From Hyphomicrobium denitrificans ATCC 51888 (lineage in GTDB: Bacteria > Pseudomonadota > Alphaproteobacteria > Rhizobiales > Hyphomicrobiaceae): 64,000 nt of DNA. The notes below the pieces were generated by a model that did no database searches, had not been told where the DNA came from, and saw only the letters and a program-made list of their open reading frames with translations. Where the stretch lies: NCBI RefSeq assembly GCF_000143145.1, contig NC_014313.1, positions 248,001-312,000 on the forward strand, written 5' to 3'. The translations under genes were made by a program, and so were the position numbers. Shown one piece after another: positions 22,501-30,068 of the stretch; position 1 is the stretch's first letter; each line of letters begins with the position of its first letter.

Positions 22501-23548
22501 CACGGGCGCGGCGACGGCGCAAAGTCCCGCCGGCTTGATCGCGGTGTTGTCGGGCAAGGGCCGCGCAACGACCGAGGATGCGACGGTACACGGTCCGGCG
22601 CCGGCTGCGCTTTCGGAGATCGTCGATACGGTTCTTCGCGGCAAGATGCAGAACGACGTGCGGCCTGTTTCAACGGCCTTCCTGACTTCGCTCACGACTT
22701 CGGATGTGGCGCTTGGAAACCGCGAGGTTGCGATGGCGCTGGAAGATGGGTCGTTGAAGTTCGAAACGCTGGCGCTCGACTCGAAGGATGGAAAACTCGA
22801 GGCGACGGTTTCCACCGATCTCACGACGCTCAAGGTCAGCGCCGCGCTGCAAGTGACGCCGGTGCTCAAGCCACTGGCTCGGCCCGATATTGCTTTGCCA
22901 GGATGGAAGCCTGCGCAGTCCAAGGGGCCGTTGCCTCCCGCGATCGTTCTTTACGATGGTCCGCTCGACAATCTCGCGGTCATCAAATCGAGCGTCGATG
23001 TCGGCGATCTCCAGCGCGAATTGTCGGTTCGGCTCGTCGAACGCAACGTCGAGGAACTGGAGCTTTCGCGCCGCCTCGACGAGGAACGTGCGCGGCTCGA
23101 AAAGGAGCGCCGCAAGGCGCTGGAAGCGCAGCGCGCGCAGGCGGCCAAGAAGCCTCCTGAGATGCCGCCCATCATACCGCAGTCCGCAGGTACCGGGGAT
23201 AACGGACCGTCCGGTGGCAATTCCGCGCAACCGGACGCAACGTCCAGTCCGCCTGTCATCGTGCCGCAAACCGGCCCGCAGAGCAGCTCGAATTCCGCAG
23301 CGCCGACGTCTTCGACATTCATGCAGGGTCAGACGATTACGGTCGAACCCATTCCCGACTCTGAAGCGGATGGCATCGCAGCGCAAAGCTCGGCGGGGCA
23401 GATCGATCCCGAGACCGGACTTCCGATTGCGAACAAGGGCGCCGGGGCGGTTCGCTCGACAACGTCGACGCGCCCGGCGCAGCGGCCGCGCGAGAAGCGG
23501 CGCACGTCGTCCGACGAAGTGATGAAGCAGCTCGGCGGCTTCCCGTAA
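19541..23548 (+). CDS. Large AsmA-family protein
   Basis: The 1335-residue protein starts with an N-terminal membrane anchor (GLLFFAGLLVLVLSALFAVPS) followed directly by the AsmA N-terminal signature FVDWNGYRGVFEEEASKVLG and VRVGGAVNLRFLPAPYVQFDK. A long series of beta-rich repeats of the AsmA/TamB/YhdP type follows. Such proteins are thought to bridge the periplasm and carry phospholipids to the outer membrane; that is family knowledge, not shown here. The C-terminal AsmA_2-like block includes GRGMATFELTGAATAQSPAG. The end has a charged coiled coil (RLDEERARLEKERRKALEAQ) and a proline/serine-rich tail. ATG 19541 is chosen over one 90 bp upstream because the anchor begins there. Confidence 0.88.
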   Translation: MNNGLLFFAGLLVLVLSALFAVPSFVDWNGYRGVFEEEASKVLGRDVRVGGAVNLRFLPAPYVQFDKVRIANVTGQTGEPFVRADSFKMWLSASALLRGVLEASEIELSKPVLTLVADKAGGGNWSNITLRSADLPFVPRELALKSVRLSEGTVSLYNATAERVAHVEDINGELSAEGLTGPFRFKGNASWLGAAHGVAFATEAPARDGSIGLKISARSTGSPDVYLLNGHVSDLANNPSFKGEWTGTVTMPVYEASARADASKDDATLLDLKAEVSGDLSAAQFDNITLSLNAGAEPQMITGSAVATWASPARLDLKLASKWLDIDRLAGAGQGSASFAKLKELGIGLMQSVAGDSTASTKINLEQVKIGGETAGGLDIDADRAGNVTRVKNFNISLPGGSRLDLAGDLKTGADGKHSFSGDLFVGGSSLARLKAWAGKSGVPIDIISDGPYSVSGKVDIDAMRFAIADASGDLSGRAFSGDLAISNGVRTRTDLTLQAAELDTKEIFPETTSALEAALRKTLGLSTRASDKEDALGDESQDVRLRLIAGRLTDHGSKYRDVDVTVETEGKDIRLPSAKMTTESGLQISLEGRAKKTDGGPVGTLAYDVVAPTPDAMSDLVRRTGLALQFGDERFKGLQNAKLAGLVTLGRRAAEASDVTFDGTLNGSRFAGSANFDGGFGAWRTAPSRVQATVAAPSLEALLTMLAQDRRTAEAENSEAAEASLISVGTLASGAKAQFEVRGKGLDFAFSGNAAWQENSSLALNGAADVKADDLTDVLAIAGLSLPAGSATVATHGTLDIARGQNTWSIAAREFMLGTSTVTAFLNLKAGDDGRRHIEGKIGADRVGIEALVAALTDKASLPPESGDTDATANEAAISEWHSVWPSGVFNFGALKGSDADILVSFGSLSLGGDLATRDGEMKLSISPGKISVSNLSAAAAGGKLTGQLSLDKASNGVKLVSDLKLDRAKLSSFSPTGRGMATFELTGAATAQSPAGLIAVLSGKGRATTEDATVHGPAPAALSEIVDTVLRGKMQNDVRPVSTAFLTSLTTSDVALGNREVAMALEDGSLKFETLALDSKDGKLEATVSTDLTTLKVSAALQVTPVLKPLARPDIALPGWKPAQSKGPLPPAIVLYDGPLDNLAVIKSSVDVGDLQRELSVRLVERNVEELELSRRLDEERARLEKERRKALEAQRAQAAKKPPEMPPIIPQSAGTGDNGPSGGNSAQPDATSSPPVIVPQTGPQSSSNSAAPTSSTFMQGQTITVEPIPDSEADGIAAQSSAGQIDPETGLPIANKGAGAVRSTTSTRPAQRPREKRRTSSDEVMKQLGGFP

Positions 23549-23562
23549 GCACCTGCGCGGCG

Positions 23563-23793
23563 CTATTCCGCGGATTTTGATGCGGCGCGCGTTTCGAGGC
23601 GCTTCAAAATCCAGACGCGGACCGCGCTCGATAGTCCAGCGCCACCACGGTCTTTGTCGATCGCGTTGATCAGGCCCGCGAGCGTCAGGCCATCCTCGGC
23701 GGCCGCGGTCTTCAGGGCGGACCAGAACGCAGCTTCGAGCGAAATCGACGTGCGATGGCCCTGAATCGAAAACGAACGTTTCTCAGGCCGCAT
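23563..23793 (-). CDS. Ribbon-helix-helix domain protein
   Basis: The 76-residue protein contains RSFSIQGHRTSISLEAAFWS (the DNA-contacting beta strand and first helix of a ribbon-helix-helix fold) and LAGLINAIDKDRGGAGLSSAVRVWILKRL (second helix and C-terminal helix). It matches the alphaproteobacterial RHH family found as free-standing small regulators; the target is unknown. Its ATG shares one base with the stop of the upstream DUF4169 gene (TGATG), so the pair is translationally coupled. It converges on the AsmA-like gene. Confidence 0.82.
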   Translation of the reverse strand: MRPEKRSFSIQGHRTSISLEAAFWSALKTAAAEDGLTLAGLINAIDKDRGGAGLSSAVRVWILKRLETRAASKSAE

Positions 23794-24008
23794 CAGGAAG
23801 CGTTGCTAGGCCCGGTATCATCGTCGTCATCGGATTGGCGCCGAGATGCGTCGAGATCGCCCTGCCATTTGCGCGTGCGCGCCTCGAACAGATTGCGCTC
23901 GGGTTTCGTCTGTCCGTACTTGATCCGGTTCTCCTGAGCGTCGCGTTCGCGGTTGGCGCGTTCGCGAGCTTTGCGGACCTTGTTGAGATTGACAATCTCT
24001 GCGGTCAT
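23793..24008 (-). CDS. DUF4169 family small basic protein
   Basis: The 71-residue protein begins MTAEIVNLNKVRKARERANR and continues KYGQTKPERNLFEARTRKW, the pattern of DUF4169: a charged helical protein of unknown function common in Alphaproteobacteria. An acidic tail (QSDDDDDTG) ends it. ATG 24008 has GGAG eight bases upstream and is preferred over an ATG three codons earlier. It lies between fumC, 111 bp upstream on the same strand, and the coupled ribbon-helix-helix gene; the three-gene order suggests co-transcription. Confidence 0.78.
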   Translation of the reverse strand: MTAEIVNLNKVRKARERANRERDAQENRIKYGQTKPERNLFEARTRKWQGDLDASRRQSDDDDDTGPSNAS

Positions 24009-24119
24009 AAAATGCACTCCGCCTCGAGTGCCAAAGCGGCACTCTGAACTTCATGCATTTTATGTTCAGGAATGCGAAGGCGTCAAACGCTCGCTTTCAT
24101 CCGTATGCTCCGTTCGATG

Positions 24120-25511
24120 TCAGTCGGGGCTGATCATCTTCTCGGGCCGCACGATCTCGTCGAACTCCTTGTCGGTGACGTAGCCGCCGCCGACGGCCTC
24201 GTCGCGCAACGTGGTGCCCTTCTTGTGCGCGGTCTTCGCGATCTTGGCGGCGTTATCGTAGCCGATTTTCGGAGCCAGCGCCGTCACAAGCATTAACGAG
24301 CGTTCGAGTCCGGCCTTGATGTTGTCCTCGCGCGGCTCGATGCCGACGACGCAGTTGTCGGTAAAGGAGACCGCTGCGTCGGCGATCAGGCGCACGGACT
24401 GCAGGAAGTTGTAGGCCATGACGGGATTGTAGACGTTGAGTTCAAAATGGCCCTGGCTTCCGGCGAACGACAGCGCCGCCTGGTTGCCGAACACCTGGAC
24501 GCAGACCTGGGTCAGCGCTTCGCACTGTGTCGGGTTGACCTTGCCGGGCATGATCGAGGAGCCGGGCTCGTTTTCTGGAAGCGCCAGTTCGCCAAGGCCT
24601 GAGCGCGGACCGGAGCCCAGCAAGCGGACGTCGTTGGCGATCTTGAACAGCGAGACGGCAACAGTATTGATGGCTCCGTGCGAGAAGACCATCGCGTCGT
24701 GGGCCGCGAGAGCCTCGAACTTGTTCGGCGCCGAGGTGAACGGCAGCTTGGTGATGGCCGCGACGCGTTCGGCGACTTTTTCGGCGAAGCCCTTCGGCGC
24801 GTTCAATCCGGTGCCGACGGCGGTTCCGCCCTGCGCGAGCTGCATCAGCGCGGGCAGCGTCGATTCAATACGCGCGATGCCGTTCTCGACCTGCTGCGCG
24901 TAGCCTGAAAATTCCTGACCGAGCGTCAGGGGCGTCGCGTCCTGCGTATGCGTGCGGCCGATCTTGATGATGTGCGACCACGCCTCGGCCTTGTCGTGCA
25001 GCGCTTTATGCAGCTTGCGCAGCGCCGGAACCAGGCGGTGGACGACTTCCTCCGAGCACGCGATGTGCATCGCCGTCGGGTAGGTGTCGTTCGACGACTG
25101 GCTCATGTTGACGTGATCGTTGGGATGCACCGGCTTCTTCGAGCCCATCTCGCCGCCGAGCATTTCGATGGCGCGGTTCGAGATGACTTCGTTGGCGTTC
25201 ATGTTCGATTGCGTGCCGGAGCCGGTCTGCCAAACGACGAGCGGGAAGTGATCGTCGAGCTTGCCGTCCATCACCTCTTGCGCGGCTTTCACGACAGCAT
25301 CGCCGATCTTGGGATCGAGCCGGTTGAGCGCCATGTTGGTTTCGGCGGCGGCGCGCTTGACAACGCCGAGCGCGCGGACGATGGCGGCCGGCTGCCTTTC
25401 CCAGCCGATCTTGAAATTGCCGAGGCTGCGCTGGGCTTGCGCGCCCCAGTAGCGGTCGGCTGCAACTTCAATCGGGCCAAAGGTGTCGGTCTCGGTGCGC
25501 GTCTTGGTCAT
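24120..25511 (-). CDS. fumC: Class II fumarate hydratase FumC
   Basis: FumC interconverts fumarate and L-malate in the TCA cycle without an iron-sulfur cluster. The 463-residue length matches the family. Visible signatures are [59 protein letters not shown] and the superfamily loop [17 protein letters not shown], which carries the catalytic serine. The start [16 protein letters not shown] at 25511 is typical; an upstream in-frame start at 25565 adds a low-complexity extension. The region upstream is a long gene-free stretch containing a palindromic element. Confidence 0.95.
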   Translation of the reverse strand: MTKTRTETDTFGPIEVAADRYWGAQAQRSLGNFKIGWERQPAAIVRALGVVKRAAAETNMALNRLDPKIGDAVVKAAQEVMDGKLDDHFPLVVWQTGSGTQSNMNANEVISNRAIEMLGGEMGSKKPVHPNDHVNMSQSSNDTYPTAMHIACSEEVVHRLVPALRKLHKALHDKAEAWSHIIKIGRTHTQDATPLTLGQEFSGYAQQVENGIARIESTLPALMQLAQGGTAVGTGLNAPKGFAEKVAERVAAITKLPFTSAPNKFEALAAHDAMVFSHGAINTVAVSLFKIANDVRLLGSGPRSGLGELALPENEPGSSIMPGKVNPTQCEALTQVCVQVFGNQAALSFAGSQGHFELNVYNPVMAYNFLQSVRLIADAAVSFTDNCVVGIEPREDNIKAGLERSLMLVTALAPKIGYDNAAKIAKTAHKKGTTLRDEAVGGGYVTDKEFDEIVRPEKMISPD

Positions 25512-26445
25512 CTGCTCGGGTTCCGGTGATGGTCGAGAAGGAATTTTCGCTGCTTCGTCGCGCATGGGGGGCGGTTTGTCGAGGTTTTTCCTTCAGATGC
25601 AGACGTCGGGCAAAGCAACCTGCGTCGTCGCCGCGGAGGCGGCCATCAAAGCCTGAGACGGCGAGCTGTTGGTCTTTTGTCGTAGACGGCTGCCTTCGCT
25701 GCCGTGACGATTTTGTTTTGGCATTGCCCAATCTCGTTCGTCGAGCCGGGCGGCAATCCCAATGGTGTGTCTTCGACGAGTTTTGTGCTGGATCCCCGGC
25801 CTTCGACGCGGCGCTGCCGCGCTCGGCCGAGGATGACGAAGGGAAACGCGTCCGGCGCAACCGCCCGGCTCCACGGAGTGGAGTCGGTTGCGCCGATTAA
25901 CAAAGGGACGGGACGGCGTGGCCTCGCTCTTTGCATTTGGATTAAGGATGCGGACCGTGCCGCCCCGTGCATGTCAACTCTCCGCCTCGGCTCCGGCCCT
26001 TGCGTCCGGCGCCTCTCGTATGAGTGCGGATCACATTGATCGCGATCCCTGAGCCGTCGAACCCGCCATCCGCCGCCGCATCACCTTTTCGAGCGGCGTT
26101 TCACCGCGCTGCCTCCTCAGAGGCCCGCGCGCGGCAGGCAGAAAACCCGCGGCATACCGATTTCTCCGCGCGGCCCCACATGTTCTCACCACTCAGGTCT
26201 CGCGGCACGAGCTCATGCCCTTTGTCAGCGTGATGAGACGAGCGGAGTATGCGAGCGCGGGAAAGAGCGGGGATAAGTTGCTCGCGGAAAGAGCGAGCAT
26301 GGTTAGCGGGAGAGATTTGTACCGGCTGAGGGCTGAAAATCGAATTAATTGACGATTTCTTTGCGCAATATGGTCTGGCGCGATCGTAGGAATTCCGTAA
26401 TCTGCGTTTTTGGCGCGGGGTATTGCGAGGGCAGGAGCCTGCACG
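25512..26445. other. Gene-free stretch between fumC and the DUF1254 gene
   Basis: About 930 bases lie between two divergent genes. Reading frames exist on both strands, but none shows recognisable protein sequence, a good ribosome site or a believable codon pattern. They are arginine/serine-rich, as expected from random GC-rich DNA. The stretch holds one clear palindromic element (25853-25895) and presumably the promoters of both flanking genes. Composition becomes AT-richer from about 26320 on, near the DUF1254 gene. A non-coding RNA cannot be excluded. Confidence 0.6.
25853..25895. repeat. Palindromic hairpin element, copy 1
   Basis: The outer arms CGGCGCAACCG (25853-25863) and CGGTTGCGCCG (25885-25895) are perfectly complementary over 11 bp. 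Inside lie CCCGG, then an inner stem CTCCAC/GTGGAG around a GGA loop, and a single T. The reverse complement has the same layout as the hairpin at 29854-29894 inside the tmRNA gene: outer stem, A, CTCC-type inner arm, TCC loop, inner arm, CCGG plus one base, outer stem. No T-run follows on either strand, so it is not a standard terminator. Confidence 0.7.
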
Positions 26446-27912
26446 ATGCCAGAAAAACCATCCCCAAGAAAAGGCACAGTCGTTAGCGCGATCATTTTAG
26501 GTTGGTCGTTTGCCGTAGCGGTCGGTTCCTCTACGGCGGTCAACGCCCAGGCCATCAATCCGCAGGAAGCGCACGACATCGCCGTCAATGCGTACCTGTA
26601 TTTCTATTCTCCCGTAACGATGGACTTGACCCGTAAGCAGCTGACGAACACTGCGCCGGGTAAAGGATCGATTGGTGGTCCGGCGAATACCTTCGCCAAT
26701 ATAGGGGCCTATCCTGCCGCCGATATGCGGGATGTCGTCCGGCCAAATTTCGATACGCTTTATTCGAGCGCGTGGCTCGACTTGACGAAAGAGCCGATGG
26801 TGGTCTCGGTGCCCGATACGCACGGGCGATACTATCTGTTGCCAATGCTCGACATGTGGACGGACGTCTTTGCCTCTCCTGGCTGGCGCACGACGGGAAC
26901 ACAAGCTCATAACTTTGTGATCGTGCCGCCTGGTTGGAAGCCCGGTTCGAACGGCGAACTTCCTCACGATGCTCAGCGTATCGATGCGCCAACGCCGTAT
27001 GTCTGGATTATCGGCCGCACGAAAACGGATGGTCCGGACGATTACGATGCGGTTCACCAGATCCAGGCAGGTTATAAGGTCACGCGGCTGTCCGAATGGG
27101 GCAAAACGCCGACGCCTATTGAAGCTAAAATTGATCCAAGCGTCGATGTCACAACGCCGCCAAAGACCGTCGTCGACGCAATGCCCGCCGGAAAATTCTT
27201 TGCGTATGCAGCCGAACTCCTAAAGCTGCATCCTCCGCACATCACCGATCAACCGATCATCGCGCAGATGCGCCAGATTGGCATCGAGCCTGGCAAGAGC
27301 TTCGATATCACGACATTGGATCCTGCTATTCAGAAGACGCTTGAAACGGTCCCGCAGGAAGCGCAGCAGCTCCTAAAATGGAAGCTCCCCACGCTTGCGC
27401 GTGTGGCCAACGGCTGGTCGATGAACACGGATACGATGGGGGTCTATGGTAATTACTATCTGAAGCGCGCCCTCATTACGCAATATGGTCTCGGCGCGAA
27501 CCTGCCGGAGGACGCGATTTATCCGGCGAACCTTGCCGACGAAACGGGAAAGCCTCTCGACGGCGCCAACAACTATACAATTCATTTCGACAAGGCCGCG
27601 CTTCCGCCGGTGAATGCCTTCTGGTCCATCACGCTCTATGACGACGAGGGTTTCCAGGTTGCCAACAGCCTCAATCGCTTTGCGGTGAGTAGTTGGATGC
27701 CTTTCAAGTATAATTCCGATGGTTCGCTCGATCTTTATTTTCAGAACGAAAGTCCTGGCGCCGAACACGAAACGAACTGGCTTCCAGCACCAAAAGGGTC
27801 ATTCAATCTGACCATGCGCCTCTACGCCCCGAGATCTGATGCGCTGACGGGCAAATGGAATCCGCCGGCGGTCGTGCGACGTTCGGGTATCTCCTCCCTG
27901 ACTGCACAGTAA
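26446..27912 (+). CDS. Exported DUF1254/DUF1214 protein
   Basis: The 488-residue protein has a signal peptide (AIILGWSFAVAVGSSTAVNAQA, cleavage probably after NAQA). It contains the DUF1254 domain (AHDIAVNAYLYFYSPVTMDL, VVRPNFDTLYSSAWLDLTKE, GRYYLLPMLDMWTDVFASPG) and a C-terminal DUF1214 domain (YTIHFDKAALPPVNAFWSIT, LYDDEGFQVANSLNRF, WLPAPKGSFNLTMRLYAP). The role of this family is not established. By eye its GC content and codon choice are lower than those of its neighbours, and a gene-free stretch lies to its left, so horizontal acquisition is possible. ATG 26446 is chosen because the signal peptide follows; an upstream frame extension adds 12 residues. Confidence 0.85.
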   Translation: MPEKPSPRKGTVVSAIILGWSFAVAVGSSTAVNAQAINPQEAHDIAVNAYLYFYSPVTMDLTRKQLTNTAPGKGSIGGPANTFANIGAYPAADMRDVVRPNFDTLYSSAWLDLTKEPMVVSVPDTHGRYYLLPMLDMWTDVFASPGWRTTGTQAHNFVIVPPGWKPGSNGELPHDAQRIDAPTPYVWIIGRTKTDGPDDYDAVHQIQAGYKVTRLSEWGKTPTPIEAKIDPSVDVTTPPKTVVDAMPAGKFFAYAAELLKLHPPHITDQPIIAQMRQIGIEPGKSFDITTLDPAIQKTLETVPQEAQQLLKWKLPTLARVANGWSMNTDTMGVYGNYYLKRALITQYGLGANLPEDAIYPANLADETGKPLDGANNYTIHFDKAALPPVNAFWSITLYDDEGFQVANSLNRFAVSSWMPFKYNSDGSLDLYFQNESPGAEHETNWLPAPKGSFNLTMRLYAPRSDALTGKWNPPAVVRRSGISSLTAQ

Positions 27913-27922
27913 AGTCACAATG

Positions 27923-27948
27923 ACGCCCGGCGTTCGTTCGCCGGGCGT
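27923..27948 (+). terminator. Stem-loop after the DUF1254 gene
   Basis: ACGCCCGGCG (27923-27932) pairs perfectly over 10 bp with CGCCGGGCGT (27939-27948) across a TTCGTT loop. It begins 11 bases after the stop codon. Only a short TTCC follows, so termination is likely but not textbook. Confidence 0.6.
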
Positions 27949-28066
27949 TCCGCCATTGGAAAGCGCCCGTTGGTTTTTCCAGGCGTGAGCGCCGTGCTGT
28001 GTCTCTTGCGACACCGGACTGAGCAATGCCGCTCGGGATGGTTGTCGCGGTGCGTGCGCGTGTTAT

Positions 28067-28080
28067 TTATAATATTATAA
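28067..28080. promoter_or_regulatory. AT-only palindrome upstream of the methyltransferase gene
   Basis: TTATAATATTATAA is a perfect 14-bp palindrome made only of A and T in an otherwise GC-rich region, about 32 bp before the methyltransferase start codon. It contains a consensus -10 hexamer TATAAT (28068-28073), so a dimeric regulator binding there would compete with RNA polymerase. No -35 box with good spacing is obvious. Confidence 0.45.
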
Positions 28081-28111
28081 CATTCTAATTGGCGAACGGG
28101 GGGCGATATCG

Positions 28112-28813
28112 ATGAAGCCTGAGAAGGACGATGCGTGGTTGCTCAAGGCGTATTCCGATCCGGATGCAGTCGCGAACTACGCGGATGGTCCGCGCCGTTT
28201 CGTTCCGGGCTTGAGCGACCTGCATCGCATGACGGGCTTACTTCTCGCAGAGCGCGTTCCGGAAAATGCGCGTGTTCTGGTTCTCGGCGCGGGCGGCGGG
28301 CTCGAGCTCAAAGCGCTGGCGGAAGCTCACGCGGGATGGACGTTTGTCGGCGTCGACCCGGCGGCGGAGATGCTGACGCTCGCGGAGAGAATGCTTGGGC
28401 CTCTCAACGCACGCGTCACACTTCAGCAGGGTTATATCGATGATGTTTCCGAGACGGCTTTCGATGCTGCCGTTTGCCTGCTCACGCTGCATTTCCTCGA
28501 TGCCGATGAGCGCCGTAGGACGGAGCGAGAAATCCGGCGGCGATTGAAGCCAGGCGCGCCGTTCGTCGCCGCGCATTCGAGCTTTCCGCAGGCGGATGGC
28601 GCTCGCGCACTATGGCTGTCGCGCTATGCGGCGTTCGCCGTGGCGTCGGGTGTCGATCCGAGTTTGGCGGAAAGCGCTCGCGCGAACGTCGATGCCAAGT
28701 TGCGGGCGATCACGCCGGAACAGGACCAGGCGATTTTGGAAGAGGCTGGCTTTCGCGACGTGGCGCTGTTCTACGCGGCGTTCACGTGGCGGGGATGGGT
28801 CGGATATGCGTAG
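28112..28813 (+). CDS. Class I SAM-dependent methyltransferase
   Basis: The 233-residue protein has the Rossmann motif I as VLVLGAGGGLELKALAEAH, motif II acidic residue in FVGVDPAAEMLTLAERM, and the later strand FDAAVCLLTLHFLDADERR. The LKPGAPFVAAHSSF segment is the typical post-motif of small-molecule methyltransferases. The substrate cannot be inferred. The ATG is preceded by GGGGGGCG. The gene stands alone, 63 bp from the end of convergent sspB, with an AT-only palindrome in its promoter region, hinting at regulated expression. Confidence 0.82.
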   Translation: MKPEKDDAWLLKAYSDPDAVANYADGPRRFVPGLSDLHRMTGLLLAERVPENARVLVLGAGGGLELKALAEAHAGWTFVGVDPAAEMLTLAERMLGPLNARVTLQQGYIDDVSETAFDAAVCLLTLHFLDADERRRTEREIRRRLKPGAPFVAAHSSFPQADGARALWLSRYAAFAVASGVDPSLAESARANVDAKLRAITPEQDQAILEEAGFRDVALFYAAFTWRGWVGYA

Positions 28814-28875
28814 CACTTCGCGCCGCAGTGCGGGGCGGGTGGCAGCGCGCAAGCGATGCGTTTAAACGCGCTCGC

Positions 28876-29535
28876 TTACTTCTTGCGGAACTGGTCGAGG
28901 CTCAGGATCTTGGCGCCTTCGGACGGAGGTGCCGTCGCATCGTCGTCGTCTTTCGCGTCGACTTCGCCAGCGCGCGTGGCGGGCTCGGGCGAGGGCGGAA
29001 CAGTGGCGGCCGGATCGCGGGCTGCTGCATCCTTATCCGCGACGCGGGGCTTTCTCGGTGCGCGCGGCTTCTTCGGTGTCGTGCGCGGAACTTCGGTTCC
29101 TGCTTCACCGATCTGATCGTAGGTCGCGTCGGCCGTCATAGCGTGACGCGGCTCGTGCATCGGTTCGTTGTCGCTGACGTCGTCGTCGAACTGAAGGCCG
29201 TAGCGGACGCTCGGATCGATGAAGACCTTGATCGCGGAGAACGGCACGACGAGGCGTTCGGGGATGCCGTCGAACGTCAGCTTCACTTCGAAGCGATCGT
29301 CCGAGACGATCAAGTCCCAGAAGCGGTGCTGAAGCACAATCGTCATCTCGCTCGGGTATTTTTCTTTGAGCCGCTTCGAGACGATGGCGCCCGGGGCCTG
29401 GGTCAGAAACGAGATATAAAAATGATGCTCGCCCGGGAGACCGGATTTCACGATCTGCTGGAGAACCGCGCGCACAACGCCGCGCATCGCCTCCTGCTGC
29501 AGTTTTGCGTAATCGATCGATGGCCCCGTTGCCAT
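28876..29535 (-). CDS. sspB: ClpXP adaptor SspB (alphaproteobacterial type)
   Basis: SspB binds ssrA-tagged proteins and delivers them to ClpXP protease. The 219-residue protein has the conserved peptide-binding domain (FYISFLTQAPGAIVSKRLKE, MTIVLQHRFWDLIVSDDRFE, FDGIPERLVVPFSAIKVFID). A long disordered linker rich in Pro, Ala and Asp follows. The last ten residues, ILSLDQFRKK, form a ClpX-docking (XB-like) motif. It lies downstream of ssrA on the same strand with only about 60 bp between them. ATG 29535 is preceded by GGCGGAAGC. It is followed convergently by the methyltransferase gene. Confidence 0.93.
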   Translation of the reverse strand: MATGPSIDYAKLQQEAMRGVVRAVLQQIVKSGLPGEHHFYISFLTQAPGAIVSKRLKEKYPSEMTIVLQHRFWDLIVSDDRFEVKLTFDGIPERLVVPFSAIKVFIDPSVRYGLQFDDDVSDNEPMHEPRHAMTADATYDQIGEAGTEVPRTTPKKPRAPRKPRVADKDAAARDPAATVPPSPEPATRAGEVDAKDDDDATAPPSEGAKILSLDQFRKK

Positions 29536-29713
29536 GCTTCCGCCTTCAAGAATGCCGTGCTCTGACCGACCTCTGAAATCAGATTTGCCGCTCAGTCAAG
29601 CCCGTTTACCTACTAGCCGCGAGAAGTGGAGGGCTTCTGTTGCCCGGTGCCCTCCGAACCGCGCCTTATCCGGCTAAGGATAAGGGCTTCAAGTTCAGGC
29701 TATTCGCACTGCA

Positions 29714-29752
29714 TTACGCAGCGAGAGCGGCCTCAGCATAGTTGTCATTGGC
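29714..29752 (-). other. tmRNA proteolysis-tag reading frame
   Basis: The codons GCC AAT GAC AAC TAT GCT, then GAG GCC GCT CTC GCT GCG TAA, encode ANDNYAEAALAA. This is the alphaproteobacterial ssrA tag pattern AND-N-aromatic with the C-terminal LAA read by ClpX. The stop codon falls in the loop of a hairpin formed by CGCTGC and GCAGTG, as in other tmRNAs. Confidence 0.97.
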
Positions 29753-29853
29753 AACTATTCTGTGTGACCCGATAACGGTGGTATCATGCCGGGCAAAAGC
29801 TAAGTCCTTTAGACCTTCGTCGATCCTATTTCGCCCCCATAGACTCCCTGTTT

Positions 29854-29894
29854 GCGCTTCGCGACTCCCCTCCGGGGAGCCGGCCGCGAAGCGC
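29854..29894. repeat. Palindromic hairpin element, copy 2, in the tmRNA spacer
   Basis: GCGCTTCGCG (29854-29863) and CGCGAAGCGC (29885-29894) are perfectly complementary. Between them lie A, the inner stem CTCCCC/GGGGAG around TCC, and CCGGC. It occupies most of the spacer removed between the tmRNA acceptor and coding pieces. The architecture matches the element at 25853-25895, including the single unpaired base on one side and five bases on the other, while the outer stems differ in sequence. Confidence 0.75.
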
Positions 29895-30068
29895 GGTAAG
29901 GAGAAAGTGGTGGAGGCGCCGGGTACCGCCCCCGGGTCCGATCGGCTTATTACGACCGCGTTTATCACCATAGCTGGCAAGCCAGCCCTTCAGATATAAT
30001 CACTGGCGAGCCAGAACGAAAGCGTTTCGAAGACCGCATTCGCAAGCCCGTGAAAAAGCTGTTACCGG

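Larger units (their letters stand above)
29597..29995 (-). ncRNA. ssrA: Permuted two-piece tmRNA (ssrA)
   Basis: tmRNA rescues stalled ribosomes by adding a degradation tag. Read on the minus strand, the acceptor piece comes first. It has a T-arm CCGGG-GGCGGTA-CCCGG and ends in CGCCTCCACCA, with the encoded CCA at 29910-29908. A spacer of 69 bases (29907-29839) follows, then the coding piece beginning GGGGGCG at 29838. GGGGGCG pairs with CGCCTCC to make a seven-pair acceptor stem with the G3-U70 wobble recognised by alanyl-tRNA synthetase. The coding piece carries the tag frame (29752-29714), whose stop lies in a hairpin loop, then hairpins CTTATCC/GGATAAG and GGAGGGC/GCCCTCC. Outer ends are approximate. 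This circular permutation is characteristic of Alphaproteobacteria. Confidence 0.95.

Noticed and set aside
21361..22923. 520-codon open frame on the minus strand opposite the AsmA-like gene
   Set aside because: Serine/alanine-rich translation with no family signature; it mirrors the well-supported AsmA-like gene and is an effect of high-GC third positions.
25468..25860. 130-codon minus-strand frame upstream of fumC
   Set aside because: Low-complexity Arg/Ser sequence; it runs through the fumC start and resembles no protein.
29714..29980. 88-codon minus-strand open frame ending in ANDNYAEAALAA
   Set aside because: Not a normal protein gene: only the last 12 codons are translated, as the tmRNA tag.
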